A stretch of 64,000 nucleotides of DNA from Streptomyces sp. NBC_00370 (GCF_036084755.1 NZ_CP107968.1:1602501-1666500); one strand, 5' to 3'; positions 35,369 through 46,751 are shown, counted from the first letter of the stretch. Program-made: numbers and translations. The notes: generated from the sequence alone by a model not told the origin.

Positions 35369-35743
35369 ATGAGTGAGCGAGCTCTCCGCGGCACGCGACT
35401 CGTGGTTACCAGCTACGAGACGGACCGCGGCATCGATCTGGCCCCGCGCCAGGCGGTGGAGTACGCATGCCAGAACGGTCATCGATTTGAGATGCCGTTC
35501 TCGGTAGAGGCGGAAATTCCGCCGGAGTGGGAGTGCAAGGCGTGCGGCGCCCAGGCACTCCTGGTGGACGGGGATGGTCCCGAAGAGAAGAAGGGCAAGC
35601 CTGCGCGTACGCACTGGGACATGCTCATGGAGCGGCGCACCCGCGAGGAGTTGGAGGAGGTGCTGGCCGAGAGGCTGGCCGTCCTGCGCTCCGGCGCCAT
35701 GAACATCGCAGTGCACCCGCGCGACAGCCGGAAGTCCGCCTGA
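35369..35743 (+). CDS. rbpA: RNA polymerase-binding protein RbpA
   Basis: A 124-residue actinobacterial transcription factor that binds the principal sigma factor and RNA polymerase, stabilises the open complex and influences rifampicin tolerance. The sequence MSERALRGTRLVVTSYETDRG and EYACQNGHRFEMPFSVEAEIPPEWECKACG shows the zinc-binding core (Cys, His, CxxC). The C-terminal sigma-interaction region RTHWDMLMERRTREELEEVLAERL is also clear. ATG 35369 follows GGGAGG. A perfect sigma-R promoter lies upstream and a long hairpin lies downstream. Confidence 0.98.
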   Translation: MSERALRGTRLVVTSYETDRGIDLAPRQAVEYACQNGHRFEMPFSVEAEIPPEWECKACGAQALLVDGDGPEEKKGKPARTHWDMLMERRTREELEEVLAERLAVLRSGAMNIAVHPRDSRKSA

Positions 35744-35785
35744 TCGCGTAATCACCGCATAGCGCCAGTCAAGACAACAACACAA

Positions 35786-35830
35786 AAGCCGCGGGCCGCG
35801 ACACAGATCATGTGTCGCGGCCCGCGGCTT
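35786..35830. terminator. Long perfect hairpin after rbpA
   Basis: A 20-bp perfect stem (35786-35805 with 35811-35830) with a GATCA loop lies between convergent rbpA and fxsA. On the minus strand the stem is followed by TTTT, so it should also terminate fxsA transcripts. Confidence 0.85.
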
Positions 35831-35863
35831 CTGCCTGTTCCGGCGCCTGCGGTCTTTGCCTGC

Positions 35864-36463
35864 TCAGCCGGTGAGCGGCGGGCGGGGGCCGTCGTCGCGC
35901 GGTCCGCCGCGCTGGTCACGCTCGTCGTTCTTGATGACCTCGCCCTGGACCACCTTGCCGTCCGGCTGCCGCATCCGCGCCTGCTCGAACGCCTCGCCAA
36001 GACCGCCCGGCTGTGCGGCGGCCGTCGCCCGGAGCCGCCGCTCCAGCGTGCGTTCCGTGTAGTCGCCGAGCCGGGTGCGCAGAGCGGGTACGAGCAGCAG
36101 CAGGCCGAAGACGTCGGTGATCAGCCCCGGCACCATGATCAGCAGCCCGCCGAGCATCAGGAAGCCGTTGCGGTCACGGCCGGGCACAGGCTCGGGCTCC
36201 ACGTCCTCGCCCTGCTGTCTGCGCTGCTGCCGCTGGAGGGTCCCGGTCAGATTGCGGAACGCCCGGCGGCCCGCGCGCTTCATCACCAGGGCCCCGACCA
36301 CGATCTCCGCGAGGATCAGCAGCCAGACGGTCAGCCCGCCGGCCGCGCCGGCGACCAGCACCAGCAGCCAGATCTCCAGAGCCAGCCAGACAGCGATGCC
36401 CAGCGGCACGAGCGTACGGGCGCGCGAGCGCCTGGGTGCGGTCCGATGCGTGGCGGTCGTCAT
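35864..36463 (-). CDS. fxsA: FxsA-family membrane protein
   Basis: A 199-residue membrane protein with hydrophobic helices TLVPLGIAVWLALEIWLLVLVAG, GLTVWLLILAEIVVGALVM and GFLMLGGLLIMVPGLITDVFGLLLLVPALR, the last being the FxsA signature. E. coli FxsA eases phage T7 exclusion by F plasmid when overproduced; the normal role is unknown. The C-terminal tail is charged and ends near a downstream hairpin. ATG 36463 is chosen because upstream in-frame codons look non-coding. The ppm1 gene lies 93 bp upstream on the same strand. Confidence 0.92.
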   Translation of the reverse strand: MTTATHRTAPRRSRARTLVPLGIAVWLALEIWLLVLVAGAAGGLTVWLLILAEIVVGALVMKRAGRRAFRNLTGTLQRQQRRQQGEDVEPEPVPGRDRNGFLMLGGLLIMVPGLITDVFGLLLLVPALRTRLGDYTERTLERRLRATAAAQPGGLGEAFEQARMRQPDGKVVQGEVIKNDERDQRGGPRDDGPRPPLTG

Positions 36464-36556
36464 ACGTCCAGTGTGCCTGGCCTGGCCGCCCGACGGCGTA
36501 TGAGGGCCGTTATGAGGCCCCTGCGACGGGCGGGAACGCACGGGGACGGACCGGAA

Positions 36557-37324
36557 TCAGGAAGGCTTACGTCCCAGCAGCCGGTTCGCCCTGGACTCCA
36601 CGCCCCAGGCGGTGACCCGCCAGAGCGCCTCGACGAAGATGTCGCGGCTCATCTTGGAGTCGCCCAGCTCGCGGTCGACGAAGGTGATGGGCACCTCGAC
36701 CACATGGAACCCGGCGTCGATCGCGCGCCGGGCGAGGTCGACCTGGAAGCAGTAACCCGCCGACGCGACGGCGTCGAGCCCCAGACCCGCCAGGGTCTCC
36801 GCGCGGAACGCCCGGTAGCCCCCGGTCACGTCACGCATCGGGACACCCAGCAGGAGGCGCGAGTAGGTGCTGCCGCCACGGGAGATGAGCTCCCGGCTCT
36901 TGGGCCAGTTGACGACCCGGCCGCCGGGCATCCAGCGCGAGCCGAGCACCAGGTCGGCGCCCTTGAGCGCGGTCAACAGCCGGGGCAGTTCCTCGGGCTG
37001 GTGCGAGCCGTCGGCGTCCATCTCGACCAGGACGCCGTAGCCGTGCTCGATGCCCCAGCGGAAGCCCGCCATGTAGGCGGCGCCGAGCCCTTCCTTGCCC
37101 TTGCGGTGCAGCACGTGCACCTGCTGGTCGGCCGCCGCCAGTTCGTCGGCGAGCTTGCCTGTGCCGTCGGGGCTGTTGTCGTCGGCGACGAGGATGTCGA
37201 CCTCCGGCACCGCGGCCCGCACCCGGGCGACGATCGGCTTGATGTTCTCGGCCTCGTTGTAGGTCGGAATGATCACCAGGGCCTTGCCCAGCGGGCCGAA
37301 CCGCCTCTGACCGCCGTCGTTCAC
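36557..37324 (-). CDS. ppm1: Polyprenol monophosphomannose synthase
   Basis: A 255-residue GT2 enzyme that transfers mannose from GDP-mannose to polyprenyl phosphate on the cytoplasmic side of the membrane. In Streptomyces this feeds protein O-mannosylation, which is also needed for phage phiC31 adsorption. The motifs are ALVIIPTYNEAENI, ILVADDNSPDGTGKL, the metal-binding VEMDADGSHQPEELP and GSRWMPGGRVVNWP. It lacks the apolipoprotein acyltransferase domain fused in some mycobacterial Ppm1. The start is GTG 37324; fxsA and rbpA neighbours match the S. coelicolor order. Confidence 0.96.
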   Translation of the reverse strand: MNDGGQRRFGPLGKALVIIPTYNEAENIKPIVARVRAAVPEVDILVADDNSPDGTGKLADELAAADQQVHVLHRKGKEGLGAAYMAGFRWGIEHGYGVLVEMDADGSHQPEELPRLLTALKGADLVLGSRWMPGGRVVNWPKSRELISRGGSTYSRLLLGVPMRDVTGGYRAFRAETLAGLGLDAVASAGYCFQVDLARRAIDAGFHVVEVPITFVDRELGDSKMSRDIFVEALWRVTAWGVESRANRLLGRKPS

Positions 37325-37909
37325 TACTGCCCCTTAGTCGCCGTACGCCGATGCACCAGCTTAGCGAGCGCGGGGAGGCCCGATGCCCACGCGGTGCGCG
37401 GGTGTTGTGCGGCGCGGGCCGAATCGGACCGGTGTCGTACGGAAAGGGTGATCTTGCCCGCGACGCGGTTGCGGGGCCGGCGCCCGGCAGGGCGGGGCAG
37501 CCGTGCTGCGGATCGGGTCCCGGCGTCCTTCGGGCCGACCTGGGGCCCGCTGGCTGCGGGCCAACCGAAAGCCGTTGTCTACTGAACGCCGGGGCCCCAC
37601 CCGGGTCACACCCGCCGGCCGGCTGAAACCTTCCCTCGCCCCCGAGGCGCGGGTGCTGGACCTGGCTCCCAGTGGTGGTGCGCCGGTGCGGCACACCGCC
37701 CCATGGCCCAGCGGCGTTCGACGACTGCGTGGAGGTTGCCGGACGGACGTACGGTGGTGGACCTGGCCGAACCTACCCGCCTCCGGCCGCTCACTGTCAA
37801 CAGCCGTTTGACCTGCGACGTTCGGCTAAATCAGCAGGTCAGCGGGGAGGCGCCGGAGGCGTTCGCACGGCCGGGGAAGCATCGGTCGGCGGTACGAAAT
37901 ATCCGCACG
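37325..37909. other. 585-bp gap between ppm1 and amidohydrolase gene
   Basis: No convincing gene. Short frames exist on both strands (for example + 37703-37930) but third-position G/C is only moderate and I recognise no family. The right part (37780-37900) is relatively A/T rich and could hold the ppm1 promoter if transcription starts far upstream. No RNA gene or long hairpin was seen. Confidence 0.4.
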
Positions 37910-39550
37910 TCACTCGTTCGGTCGCATGAAGACCGTTTGACCACCGACCACGGTCCGCAGACATTCGGGCAGCGGGCGGCCCGGAGTCAGGTCCGGCAGA
38001 CCCGGTGTCCCGGAGCGCGGATCGGTCGACCAGCGGGCCACCCGGTCGTCGGGCGCCTGGACCACCAGCTCCTCCGTCCGCCACACGGCGTAGTCCGCGG
38101 GGGCGCCGGGGACGAGCGTCCCGGCGTCGTCGCGGCCGACGGCGCGCCAGCCGCCGCGGGTGTGGGCGGTGAAGGCCGCGCGTACGGAGACCCGGTGCTC
38201 GGGCGTGCGGTGGAAGGCGGCGGCCCTGACCGTGCCCCACGGGTCCAGCGGGGTGACGGGGCTGTCGGAGCCGAGGGCGAGCGGCACCCCGGCCCGCAGC
38301 AGCGCCGCGTACGGGTTGAGGGTGCGGGCCCGGTCCGCGCCGAGCCGTTCCACGTACATGCCGTCCTCGCCGCCCCAGGCAGCGTCGAAGCCCGGCTGGA
38401 CGGACGCGGTCAGGCCGAGGTCGGCGAAGCCGGCGATCGTCCCCGCTGTGAGCATCTCGGCGTGCTCCACCCGGTGCCTGGCAGCCCGCACCCGCGCCAC
38501 CCCGAGCCGGTCGGCCGCCGCCCGTACCCCTTCGACCACGGCGTCCACCGCCGCGTCGCCGATGGCGTGGAACCCCGCCTGGAGTCCGGCCTCTGTGCAC
38601 GCGGTCACATGGGCGGCGATGGCGGCCGCGTCGAGGTGCGCGCTGCCCGTGTGGGCGGCGTCGGCGTACGGCTCGCGCAGACAGGCCGTGTGGGAGCCCA
38701 GCGAGCCGTCCACGAAGAGATCACCCGCGGCGCCCACGGCGCCGAGCTCACGGACCCGCCTGGCGCCCTTCTCGTCGCTGATCAGCTCGGCCCAGTACCC
38801 GGACACCCGGGGGCCGGGCTCCCCCGCGGCCAGAGCCAGCAGCGCGGCGAAGTCGTCCTCGTCGGAGATGTCGGGTCCCGCGCACTCGTGGAGCGAGCCG
38901 ATACCGAGCGAGGCCGCCCGGCGCAGCGCGGCCCGCTGGGCCTCCGCGCGCTGGGCCGGGGTGACGGCGCCGTAGGCAGCGGCGCGTACCGCGTGGTGGG
39001 CGGCGGCGGTCAGCGGCGCTTCCGGCTCGTAGCCGGTGAGGCCACTGACACCGGGGACCAGGTCGAGCAGCGCCGTGGTCACCACGGCCGAATGGACGTC
39101 GATCCGGGTCAGATACAGCGGCCGGCCGCCCGTCGCCTCGTCCAGCTCGGCGCGGGACGGCGGACGCCGCTCGGGCCAGCGGGCCGAGTCCCAGCCGTGG
39201 CCCAGCAGGATCCGGTCGCCGGGGCGGGCCGCCGCGTGGTCCCGTACGAGCCGCAGCGCCTCGGGCAGGGTGGCGGCGCCGGACAGATCGAGCCCGGTGA
39301 GGGCGAGCCCGGTGGCTGTGGTGTGTACGTGGGCGTCGGTGAACGCCGGGGTGACGAGAGCGCCTTCGAGGTCGACGGTCTCGTCGACTCCGGTGGCGAA
39401 CGCGTCGGCCGCGCCCTCGGAGCCGACCCAGGCGACATGGCCGCGCTCCACGACCATCGCCGTGGCGAAGGGGTCGGCGGGGCTGTGGACTTCTCCGCCG
39501 CGCAGCAGGACGGTGCGGTGTTCGCTCTGGGGGGCGGTGCTCTCGTTCAT
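37910..39550 (-). CDS. Amidohydrolase family 3 protein (YtcJ-like)
   Basis: A 546-residue metal-dependent hydrolase. Marks are the N-terminal beta segment (MVVERGHVAWVG), the metal site TDAHVHTTATG, LTRIDVHSAVV, HAIGDAAVDAVVEGVR, HRVEHAEM and LALGSDSPVTPLDPWGTV. YtcJ-like enzymes hydrolyse amide or ester bonds in small molecules; the substrate cannot be named. ATG 39550 is chosen since it opens a normal family N-terminus (MNESTAPQSEHRTVLLRGGEV); the longer frame overlaps the Lrp gene. It follows the Lrp gene by 65 bp, which may control it. Confidence 0.92.
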   Translation of the reverse strand: MNESTAPQSEHRTVLLRGGEVHSPADPFATAMVVERGHVAWVGSEGAADAFATGVDETVDLEGALVTPAFTDAHVHTTATGLALTGLDLSGAATLPEALRLVRDHAAARPGDRILLGHGWDSARWPERRPPSRAELDEATGGRPLYLTRIDVHSAVVTTALLDLVPGVSGLTGYEPEAPLTAAAHHAVRAAAYGAVTPAQRAEAQRAALRRAASLGIGSLHECAGPDISDEDDFAALLALAAGEPGPRVSGYWAELISDEKGARRVRELGAVGAAGDLFVDGSLGSHTACLREPYADAAHTGSAHLDAAAIAAHVTACTEAGLQAGFHAIGDAAVDAVVEGVRAAADRLGVARVRAARHRVEHAEMLTAGTIAGFADLGLTASVQPGFDAAWGGEDGMYVERLGADRARTLNPYAALLRAGVPLALGSDSPVTPLDPWGTVRAAAFHRTPEHRVSVRAAFTAHTRGGWRAVGRDDAGTLVPGAPADYAVWRTEELVVQAPDDRVARWSTDPRSGTPGLPDLTPGRPLPECLRTVVGGQTVFMRPNE

Positions 39551-39615
39551 GGGCACAAGTCTCGCGCCTCGGGCGGCGTGGTTCGCGCCCGGGTGGGGGC
39601 GGCTGCCCCGGTGGG

Positions 39616-40056
39616 TCAGAAGTGCGGCGGCCGTGCCTCGTACGGCGTCGACAGCACGACGGTGGTGCGGGTGGAGACGCCGGCCAGGGTGCGGATGCGG
39701 GTCAGCAGGTCCTCCAGCTCCAGCGGGGTGGCGACCCGGACCTTGAGGATGTAGTTCTCGTCGCCCGCCACGCTGTGGCACGCCTCGATCTCGGGGATGC
39801 CGGCGAGCCGTTCCGCGATGTCGTCGGGGGCGCTCGGGTCGAACGGTTTCACCGAGATGAACGCCGTCAGCGGCAGCCCGACCGACTCGGGGTCCACGAC
39901 GGCGGCGTATCCCCTGACCACTCCGCGTTGCTCCAGCCGGCGTACCCGCTGATGCACCGCCGACGTGGACAGGCCGGTGGCCTTGCCCAGGTCGGTGTAG
40001 CTCATCCGGCCGTCCTTGACGAGCAACTCCACGATCTGACGATCCAGCTCCTCCAT
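39616..40056 (-). CDS. Lrp/AsnC-family transcriptional regulator
   Basis: A 146-residue regulator. The N-terminal helix-turn-helix reads YTDLGKATGLSTSAVHQRVRRLEQRGVVRGY. The C-terminal RAM ligand-binding domain includes CHSVAGDENYILKVRVATPLELEDLL. Such proteins sense amino acids and form octamers. ATG 40056 (MEELDRQIVELL) has a weak AGGTTG site. The downstream amidohydrolase on the same strand is a plausible target. Confidence 0.94.
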   Translation of the reverse strand: MEELDRQIVELLVKDGRMSYTDLGKATGLSTSAVHQRVRRLEQRGVVRGYAAVVDPESVGLPLTAFISVKPFDPSAPDDIAERLAGIPEIEACHSVAGDENYILKVRVATPLELEDLLTRIRTLAGVSTRTTVVLSTPYEARPPHF

Positions 40057-40260
40057 GCCGATCAACCTATTCCCCCGGGCGTGCTCCGGCACAGTCGTCT
40101 GCGGCGACCACCGGCACCTGCGACGGGCATGTGACGAAGACCACAGGGCCCGGGACCGGTCCGTCGGTGCCGCACGGTTACTCGGCGCGCACGCAGGGAA
40201 GTGCTTGCTGTGGTCGAGACCACAAGTGCCTGGTCGGCCCACCCGAGGGGGAATGTCTCC

Positions 40261-40647
40261 ATGCAGAAGCTGAACCGCGCCGGAAATACCGGACCGGAGC
40301 CCGTCGAGCTCGTCGAAACGGACGAGTTCGACTCGTACGACACCTTCGAGATGTACCGCGTGGTCTGCCCGGACTGTGCACAGCCGATCGCGCTGCTGGC
40401 GGACGAGGACGCCCTGCCCGAGCACGCGCTGTGCCCCTCCCCCTGGAACCCGTTCGTGCTGTCGGTGTGTGCCGGTACGGGTACGGCGGCGGCGCAGGCG
40501 CGGCCGGCCGACGACACGTTCGACGCCCAGGAGCAGGACACGGCACTGCTGTTGACGCTGCCTCAGGGGCTCGACTGGCGGACCCAGCCGTTCTCGCACG
40601 TCGGCGGCCCGGCCTCCCGGCCCGTCAAGATCGCCCGCGCGGCGTAA
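40261..40647 (+). CDS. Hypothetical protein with CPDC motif
   Basis: A 128-residue acidic protein of unknown function. It has DEFDSYDTFEMYRVVCPDCAQPIALLADEDALPEHALCPSPWNPFVLSVC, where four cysteines could bind one zinc ion, and a long Ala/Asp-rich second half. It has no signal peptide or membrane helix. ATG 40261 follows GAGGGGG. It stands alone, divergent from the Lrp gene and closed by a hairpin. Confidence 0.85.
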   Translation: MQKLNRAGNTGPEPVELVETDEFDSYDTFEMYRVVCPDCAQPIALLADEDALPEHALCPSPWNPFVLSVCAGTGTAAAQARPADDTFDAQEQDTALLLTLPQGLDWRTQPFSHVGGPASRPVKIARAA

Positions 40648-40690
40648 GCCCGCTCTGCGGCTCAGCCTCTTCCGGCGGCAACACACCTGT

Positions 40691-40729
40691 GGCACCCATG
40701 CCATGACGGTTCGTCATGACATGGGTGCC
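40691..40729. terminator. Hairpin between convergent genes
   Basis: GGCACCCATG-C-CATGACG (40691-40708) pairs with CGTCATG-A-CATGGGTGCC (40712-40729), an 18-bp stem with one mismatch and a 3-nt loop. It lies between the CPDC-motif gene and the acyl-CoA dehydrogenase gene. Confidence 0.8.
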
Positions 40730-40739
40730 GTCGGTGGTT

Positions 40740-41912
<1,173 letters not shown>

Positions 41913-42149
41913 GGTTGCGCTCTCCTCCCTGTTCGGGACGCTACGGCTGTCCGCACGCGCAGGGTAGGGCGGCGGCGCCGACTGGGGCCCGGGGATGTCC
42001 CCGGGCCGATGTTCTCCCCGGCCGATGCTGCCCTCCCGGATCGCGGAAGATGCTGACCAGCGGCTGTGGCGCGTCGAGTATGCCCGATCGGCCGCCATAC
42101 GTCACCGGTCGGCCGTCCGCGCGGGCCGCGCCGGAAGTGGCGAACGGAT

Positions 42150-42190
42150 TGGTCCGAACCATTGACTCACTGGTCTAGTCCTTCTAACGT
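42150..42190 (+). promoter_or_regulatory. Chitinase promoter with DasR-type operators
   Basis: TTGACT (42162-42167), a 17-bp spacer and TAACGT (42185-42190) form a good promoter 66 bp upstream of the GTG start. The sequence ACTGGTCTAGTCCT (42169-42182), a near match to the DasR dre site, fills the spacer. A second related 12-mer, TGGTCCGAACCA, lies at 42150-42161, 21 bp (two helical turns) upstream. Paired 12-bp direct repeats are a known feature of Streptomyces chitinase promoters. Confidence 0.8.
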
Positions 42191-42255
42191 CCATCGGAAC
42201 AACTTTCGTGCCCATGCCAAGTCATGTGCTTCTTCCTCCCCCACGAGGAGACCCC

Positions 42256-43533
<1,278 letters not shown>

Positions 43534-43549
43534 CCCACGCACAGCCGAC

Positions 43550-43584
43550 CCGGGCGGGGAGCCGTGAGGCGGCTTCCCGCCCGG
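43550..43584. terminator. Hairpin between chitinase and tetR genes
   Basis: CCGGGCGGGGAGCC (43550-43563) and GGCTTCCCGCCCGG (43571-43584) pair almost perfectly around a 7-nt loop between convergent genes. Confidence 0.75.
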
Positions 43585-43586
43585 TG

Positions 43587-44294
43587 TCATGCACCGGGCG
43601 GATCGGCCTCCGCGGCCCCTGCGGCCTCCGCCGGCACCGCTTCACGGCCGGTGTACGGCCGCCAGGCGAGGTCCGGCGGGGGTGCGGGGCACTCCGGCGC
43701 GAACTCCTCGATGGTGTTGAGCGTATGACGCAGCATCCGCACCAGCAGATCACGCGGGACGGCCAGTTCGATCTCCTGGTGACCCAGCCATTCCAGCGTG
43801 AGCCACTCGACACTGCTGAGCCAGCCGAGCAGCGCGAGCCGGGCGATGGGCGGGATGTCACGGTGGCCGTAGGCGCCCTCGGCGAGGGTCGAGACCAGTT
43901 CCGTCCGCACGGCGTCGCGGATGGCCTGGACCTGGGTGTCGAAGCCGACACCGCCGTTGATGATGGTGCGGTACGCGGCGCCGTTCTCCTGCGCGAAGCG
44001 GAGGTAGGCCTCGACGGTGCGCTGGATCCGCTCGGTGCGCGGCAGTCCCGGCTCGCTCGCCGCCAGCATCACGAGTTCGCCGACGGAGTGCTCGACGATG
44101 GCCAGGTAATAGCCGCGCTTGTTCTTGAAGTAGTAGTAGATCAGCCCCTTGGCCACCCCGGCGTGCTGGGCGATGTCATCCATCGACAGCGCGTCGTACG
44201 ACGTGTCGGCGAACAACTTCCGCCCCGTCGCGATCAGTTCGGAGCGCCGCAGTTGCGATCGTGCGGATTCGCCACGCTGTTGAGAACGACTCAA
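43587..44294 (-). CDS. TetR-family transcriptional regulator
   Basis: A 235-residue repressor-like protein. The N-terminal helix-turn-helix is SMDDIAQHAGVAKGLIYYYFKNKRGYY; the rest is the variable ligand-binding domain. The target and ligand are unknown; no efflux pump or enzyme is directly divergent, the nearest upstream gene being the C39-like peptidase on the same strand. The start is taken as TTG 44294 (LSRSQQRGESARSQLRRSEL), with AGGA 7 nt upstream; an upstream ATG in the same frame seems too far out. Confidence 0.85.
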   Translation of the reverse strand: MSRSQQRGESARSQLRRSELIATGRKLFADTSYDALSMDDIAQHAGVAKGLIYYYFKNKRGYYLAIVEHSVGELVMLAASEPGLPRTERIQRTVEAYLRFAQENGAAYRTIINGGVGFDTQVQAIRDAVRTELVSTLAEGAYGHRDIPPIARLALLGWLSSVEWLTLEWLGHQEIELAVPRDLLVRMLRHTLNTIEEFAPECPAPPPDLAWRPYTGREAVPAEAAGAAEADPPGA

Positions 44295-44452
44295 ATTCGC
44301 ATCCTGGTCTCCGGGCTGCCACAGAATCAACGCAGTATGGCAGAGAGGCCGGGCACGGCTCACAAGGGGTTACCCGCGGACACCCGCCGGTGGCCGACGC
44401 GCCTGAGCACGCCGACCACCGGCCTACGGGGTCGGAAGTCGGCCGGTCCCCG

Positions 44453-45835
44453 TCAGAGCAGACCGACCTTGCGCAGCGCGCGGCGCTGCGCGGCCGTCGG
44501 GTTCGTCGGCCAGTACACGTAACAGACACCGCCGGTGCCGGAGACGACGTCTCCCGCCGCGTTGTACCGCTTGGTCCTGAGCCAGATCGTCTCCCACTCA
44601 TGGCGGCGGTAGACCCTGCGCACCGCGTCGTCGTCCGGCGACGCCGGGTCGTTCGCGATCACGTCGCCGTCCGCCGTGAAGCCGATGACGGTCATCAGAT
44701 GGCCGGACGTGCCGTAGCCCGACCCGGTCAGCTCCTTCTCCAGGAACGACTGTGACGTTATGACCGGGATACCGGCGCCGACCAGCGTCTCGACGTCGCC
44801 GAGCGAGCCGAGCCGGGTGACGGCCGAGCTCATGTCCTTGTACGTGGCGGCGTAGGCGGCGTTGAAGGGCCAGTTGCCACAGCCGTCGTACTGGTAGTCG
44901 AACGTGTAGCGCGCCGAGTGGCAGACCTGGGGGTCCGCGTACTCCGGATTGACCCAGGCGAGGTCCTTGGCGGACGGGCCGCGGCCCCAGTACTGAATGA
45001 TCATCGCCGAGCTGGTGGGGCTGCACCACGCCTCACCGCCGCCGTCGTACTCCGGATACTGCCCCGCGTGGATGTCCTGCGAGAGGCGCGGCACCGGCAG
45101 CTCGCGGACGAGCCCGGGGCTGGAGGCGGGGACCGTGAACCGGTCGGGGATGTCCGAGGCCATCGCGCCGAGGCGGTGGACCGTGGGGGTGAGCCCGCTG
45201 CCGGGCTTGCGGTAGAGGGTCAGCCGCAGCTGGTACGACACGACGCGCAGCCCCGTCGTCGCGTCGTCCACGGCGAAGGTGTCGGTCCAGATGCTGCTGC
45301 GGCCGTCGCTCTGCCCGTCGACCGAGGTGCGCCGGATGTCGGCGTCGGTGTCGCCGGACGTCCAGCGCCCCAGCACGTACCACGGGGTCTTGGTCCGGTC
45401 GGAGTAGCTGCCCTGGAACTCCACCTGGAGCCAGGTGCCGGCCGGAGTCTCGGCGTTCCAGGAGGCGATCACCTCCGTCGCGGGCACGGCCGAGCGGTGC
45501 ACCGGCGAGGTCCAGGTGCCGTACTCCCAGCTGGCCGTCTTCCCGGTGTGCGGGTCCGCGTAGTCGCTGCGGCCCGCCGGGGTGGAGAGCACGAGACCCG
45601 GCCGGGCGGCGGCCACCGCGCGGGTGCCGTCGGCGGCGCCGGCGTGCCAGTCGGCGTACGAGGTCCAGAATCCGTTGTCCACGAGGGCCTTGGCGCGCGG
45701 GCGGGGGCCGGGGCCGCCGCCGGCGCTGTGCGAGGGGGCGGCGGAGGCCGCGGGGACGGAGGCGGCGGTGGCGGCTGCGGCCACCGTGGCGATCGCGGCG
45801 GCGAGGACGGTTCTGCGGGAGGTGGGCGTGGTCAT
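44453..45835 (-). CDS. Secreted C39-like peptidase family protein
   Basis: A 460-residue exported protein. The N-terminus TSRRTVLAAAIATVAAAATAASVPAASA has a twin-Arg start and an Ala-rich core, so Tat export is likely. A beta-rich domain (about 50-240) precedes a papain-like C39 domain: Cys in GGGEAWCSPTSSAMIIQYWG, His in GTSGHLMTVIGF and Asp in VIANDPASPDDD. Family members are often annotated as peptidase C39 family without known substrate; double-glycine cleavage is not implied because no ABC transporter is fused. The gene diverges from the kinase gene. Confidence 0.88.
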   Translation of the reverse strand: MTTPTSRRTVLAAAIATVAAAATAASVPAASAAPSHSAGGGPGPRPRAKALVDNGFWTSYADWHAGAADGTRAVAAARPGLVLSTPAGRSDYADPHTGKTASWEYGTWTSPVHRSAVPATEVIASWNAETPAGTWLQVEFQGSYSDRTKTPWYVLGRWTSGDTDADIRRTSVDGQSDGRSSIWTDTFAVDDATTGLRVVSYQLRLTLYRKPGSGLTPTVHRLGAMASDIPDRFTVPASSPGLVRELPVPRLSQDIHAGQYPEYDGGGEAWCSPTSSAMIIQYWGRGPSAKDLAWVNPEYADPQVCHSARYTFDYQYDGCGNWPFNAAYAATYKDMSSAVTRLGSLGDVETLVGAGIPVITSQSFLEKELTGSGYGTSGHLMTVIGFTADGDVIANDPASPDDDAVRRVYRRHEWETIWLRTKRYNAAGDVVSGTGGVCYVYWPTNPTAAQRRALRKVGLL

Positions 45836-46020
45836 GTGACCCCCGGTCGGAGACGGAAGGGTGACGGGCGGGCGGGTGACAACTGGTCAATCGCCGGTTC
45901 GGCCGTGCTCAACTATTGCCGCTCGGGGCCGTCTTCTGCCAGCGAAAGGCGACGACTCACCAAAAGCAATATTGGTCTCGACCACTGGCGTGACCTGCGA
46001 TGCCTCGTAAAGTAGGCCGA

Positions 46021-46650
46021 ATGGACGACCCGAAGGAAGCGCCGGCCCCGACCGATCTGACCCGGTTGGGCGACACCCTGCGCGCCCTGCCGCCGTCCTG
46101 CGGTCCGGTGCGGCTCGTCGCGGTGGACGGGCACGCGGGGTCGGGGAAGAGCACCTTCGCCGACCGCCTCTCGGCCGCCCTCGGCGGCGCCCCTGTCCTG
46201 CGCCTGGACGACCTCGCCAGCCACGAACAGCTCTTCGACTGGACCGACCGGTTCGCCGAGCAGGTGACGGGCCCGCTCTCGCGGGGCGCGAGCGCGCGGT
46301 ACGCGCCGTACGACTGGACCGCGCGCCGGTTCCTCCCCCCACGCACCCTGGCGCCCGCGCCGGTGATACTCGTCGAGGGGGTCGGTGCCGGGCGCCGGGC
46401 GCTGCGGCCGCTGCTCGCCCGTCTTTTCTGGATGGACCGGGACGCCCAGGCGTCCTGGCAGCGCGGCATGCGCCGGGACGGACCCGAGCAGTCCGCTTTC
46501 TGGGACGGCTGGATCAGGGCGGAGACAAGCCATTTCGCGGCCGATCCGTCCGTATCCTTCGCCGATGCCCTGGTACGGGAGACACCAGAGGGATATGTGG
46601 TGTCTTCGGGAACCGATGTGACACCAGGAGAGCACAGCGGCATCACGTAA
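46021..46650 (+). CDS. Uridine kinase-like P-loop protein
   Basis: A 209-residue P-loop kinase. Walker A is VDGHAGSGKSTFADRL, followed by VLRLDDLASHEQLFDW (DxD) and APVILVEGVGAGRRALRPLL. The pattern matches uridine-kinase/AAA-type small kinases common in actinobacteria, whose substrates are often not established. ATG 46021 has a weak AGTAGG site. It is divergent from the C39-like peptidase gene and upstream of the candidate sRNA. Confidence 0.85.
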   Translation: MDDPKEAPAPTDLTRLGDTLRALPPSCGPVRLVAVDGHAGSGKSTFADRLSAALGGAPVLRLDDLASHEQLFDWTDRFAEQVTGPLSRGASARYAPYDWTARRFLPPRTLAPAPVILVEGVGAGRRALRPLLARLFWMDRDAQASWQRGMRRDGPEQSAFWDGWIRAETSHFAADPSVSFADALVRETPEGYVVSSGTDVTPGEHSGIT

Positions 46651-46715
46651 CGTGATCAGCCCTTCGCTCCATACTGAGCAGTCGGAAATCAGCCGGGCGA
46701 GTGCGCCAACTCCGC

Positions 46716-46745
46716 TTGACCGAGGGGCCGGACAGGTCTTACGTT
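46716..46745 (+). promoter_or_regulatory. Promoter of candidate small RNA
   Basis: TTGACC (46716-46721) is followed after 18 bp by TACGTT (46740-46745), a TAnnnT-type -10 element. It sits in the gap after the kinase gene and points at the hairpin pair below, not at a close start codon. Confidence 0.6.
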
Positions 46746-46751
46746 CTCAAT

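Noticed and set aside
37703..39754. 683-codon plus-strand frame across the amidohydrolase gene
   Set aside because: Nearly all of it is antisense to the clear amidohydrolase; only the first 200 bp are free and show weak codon bias.
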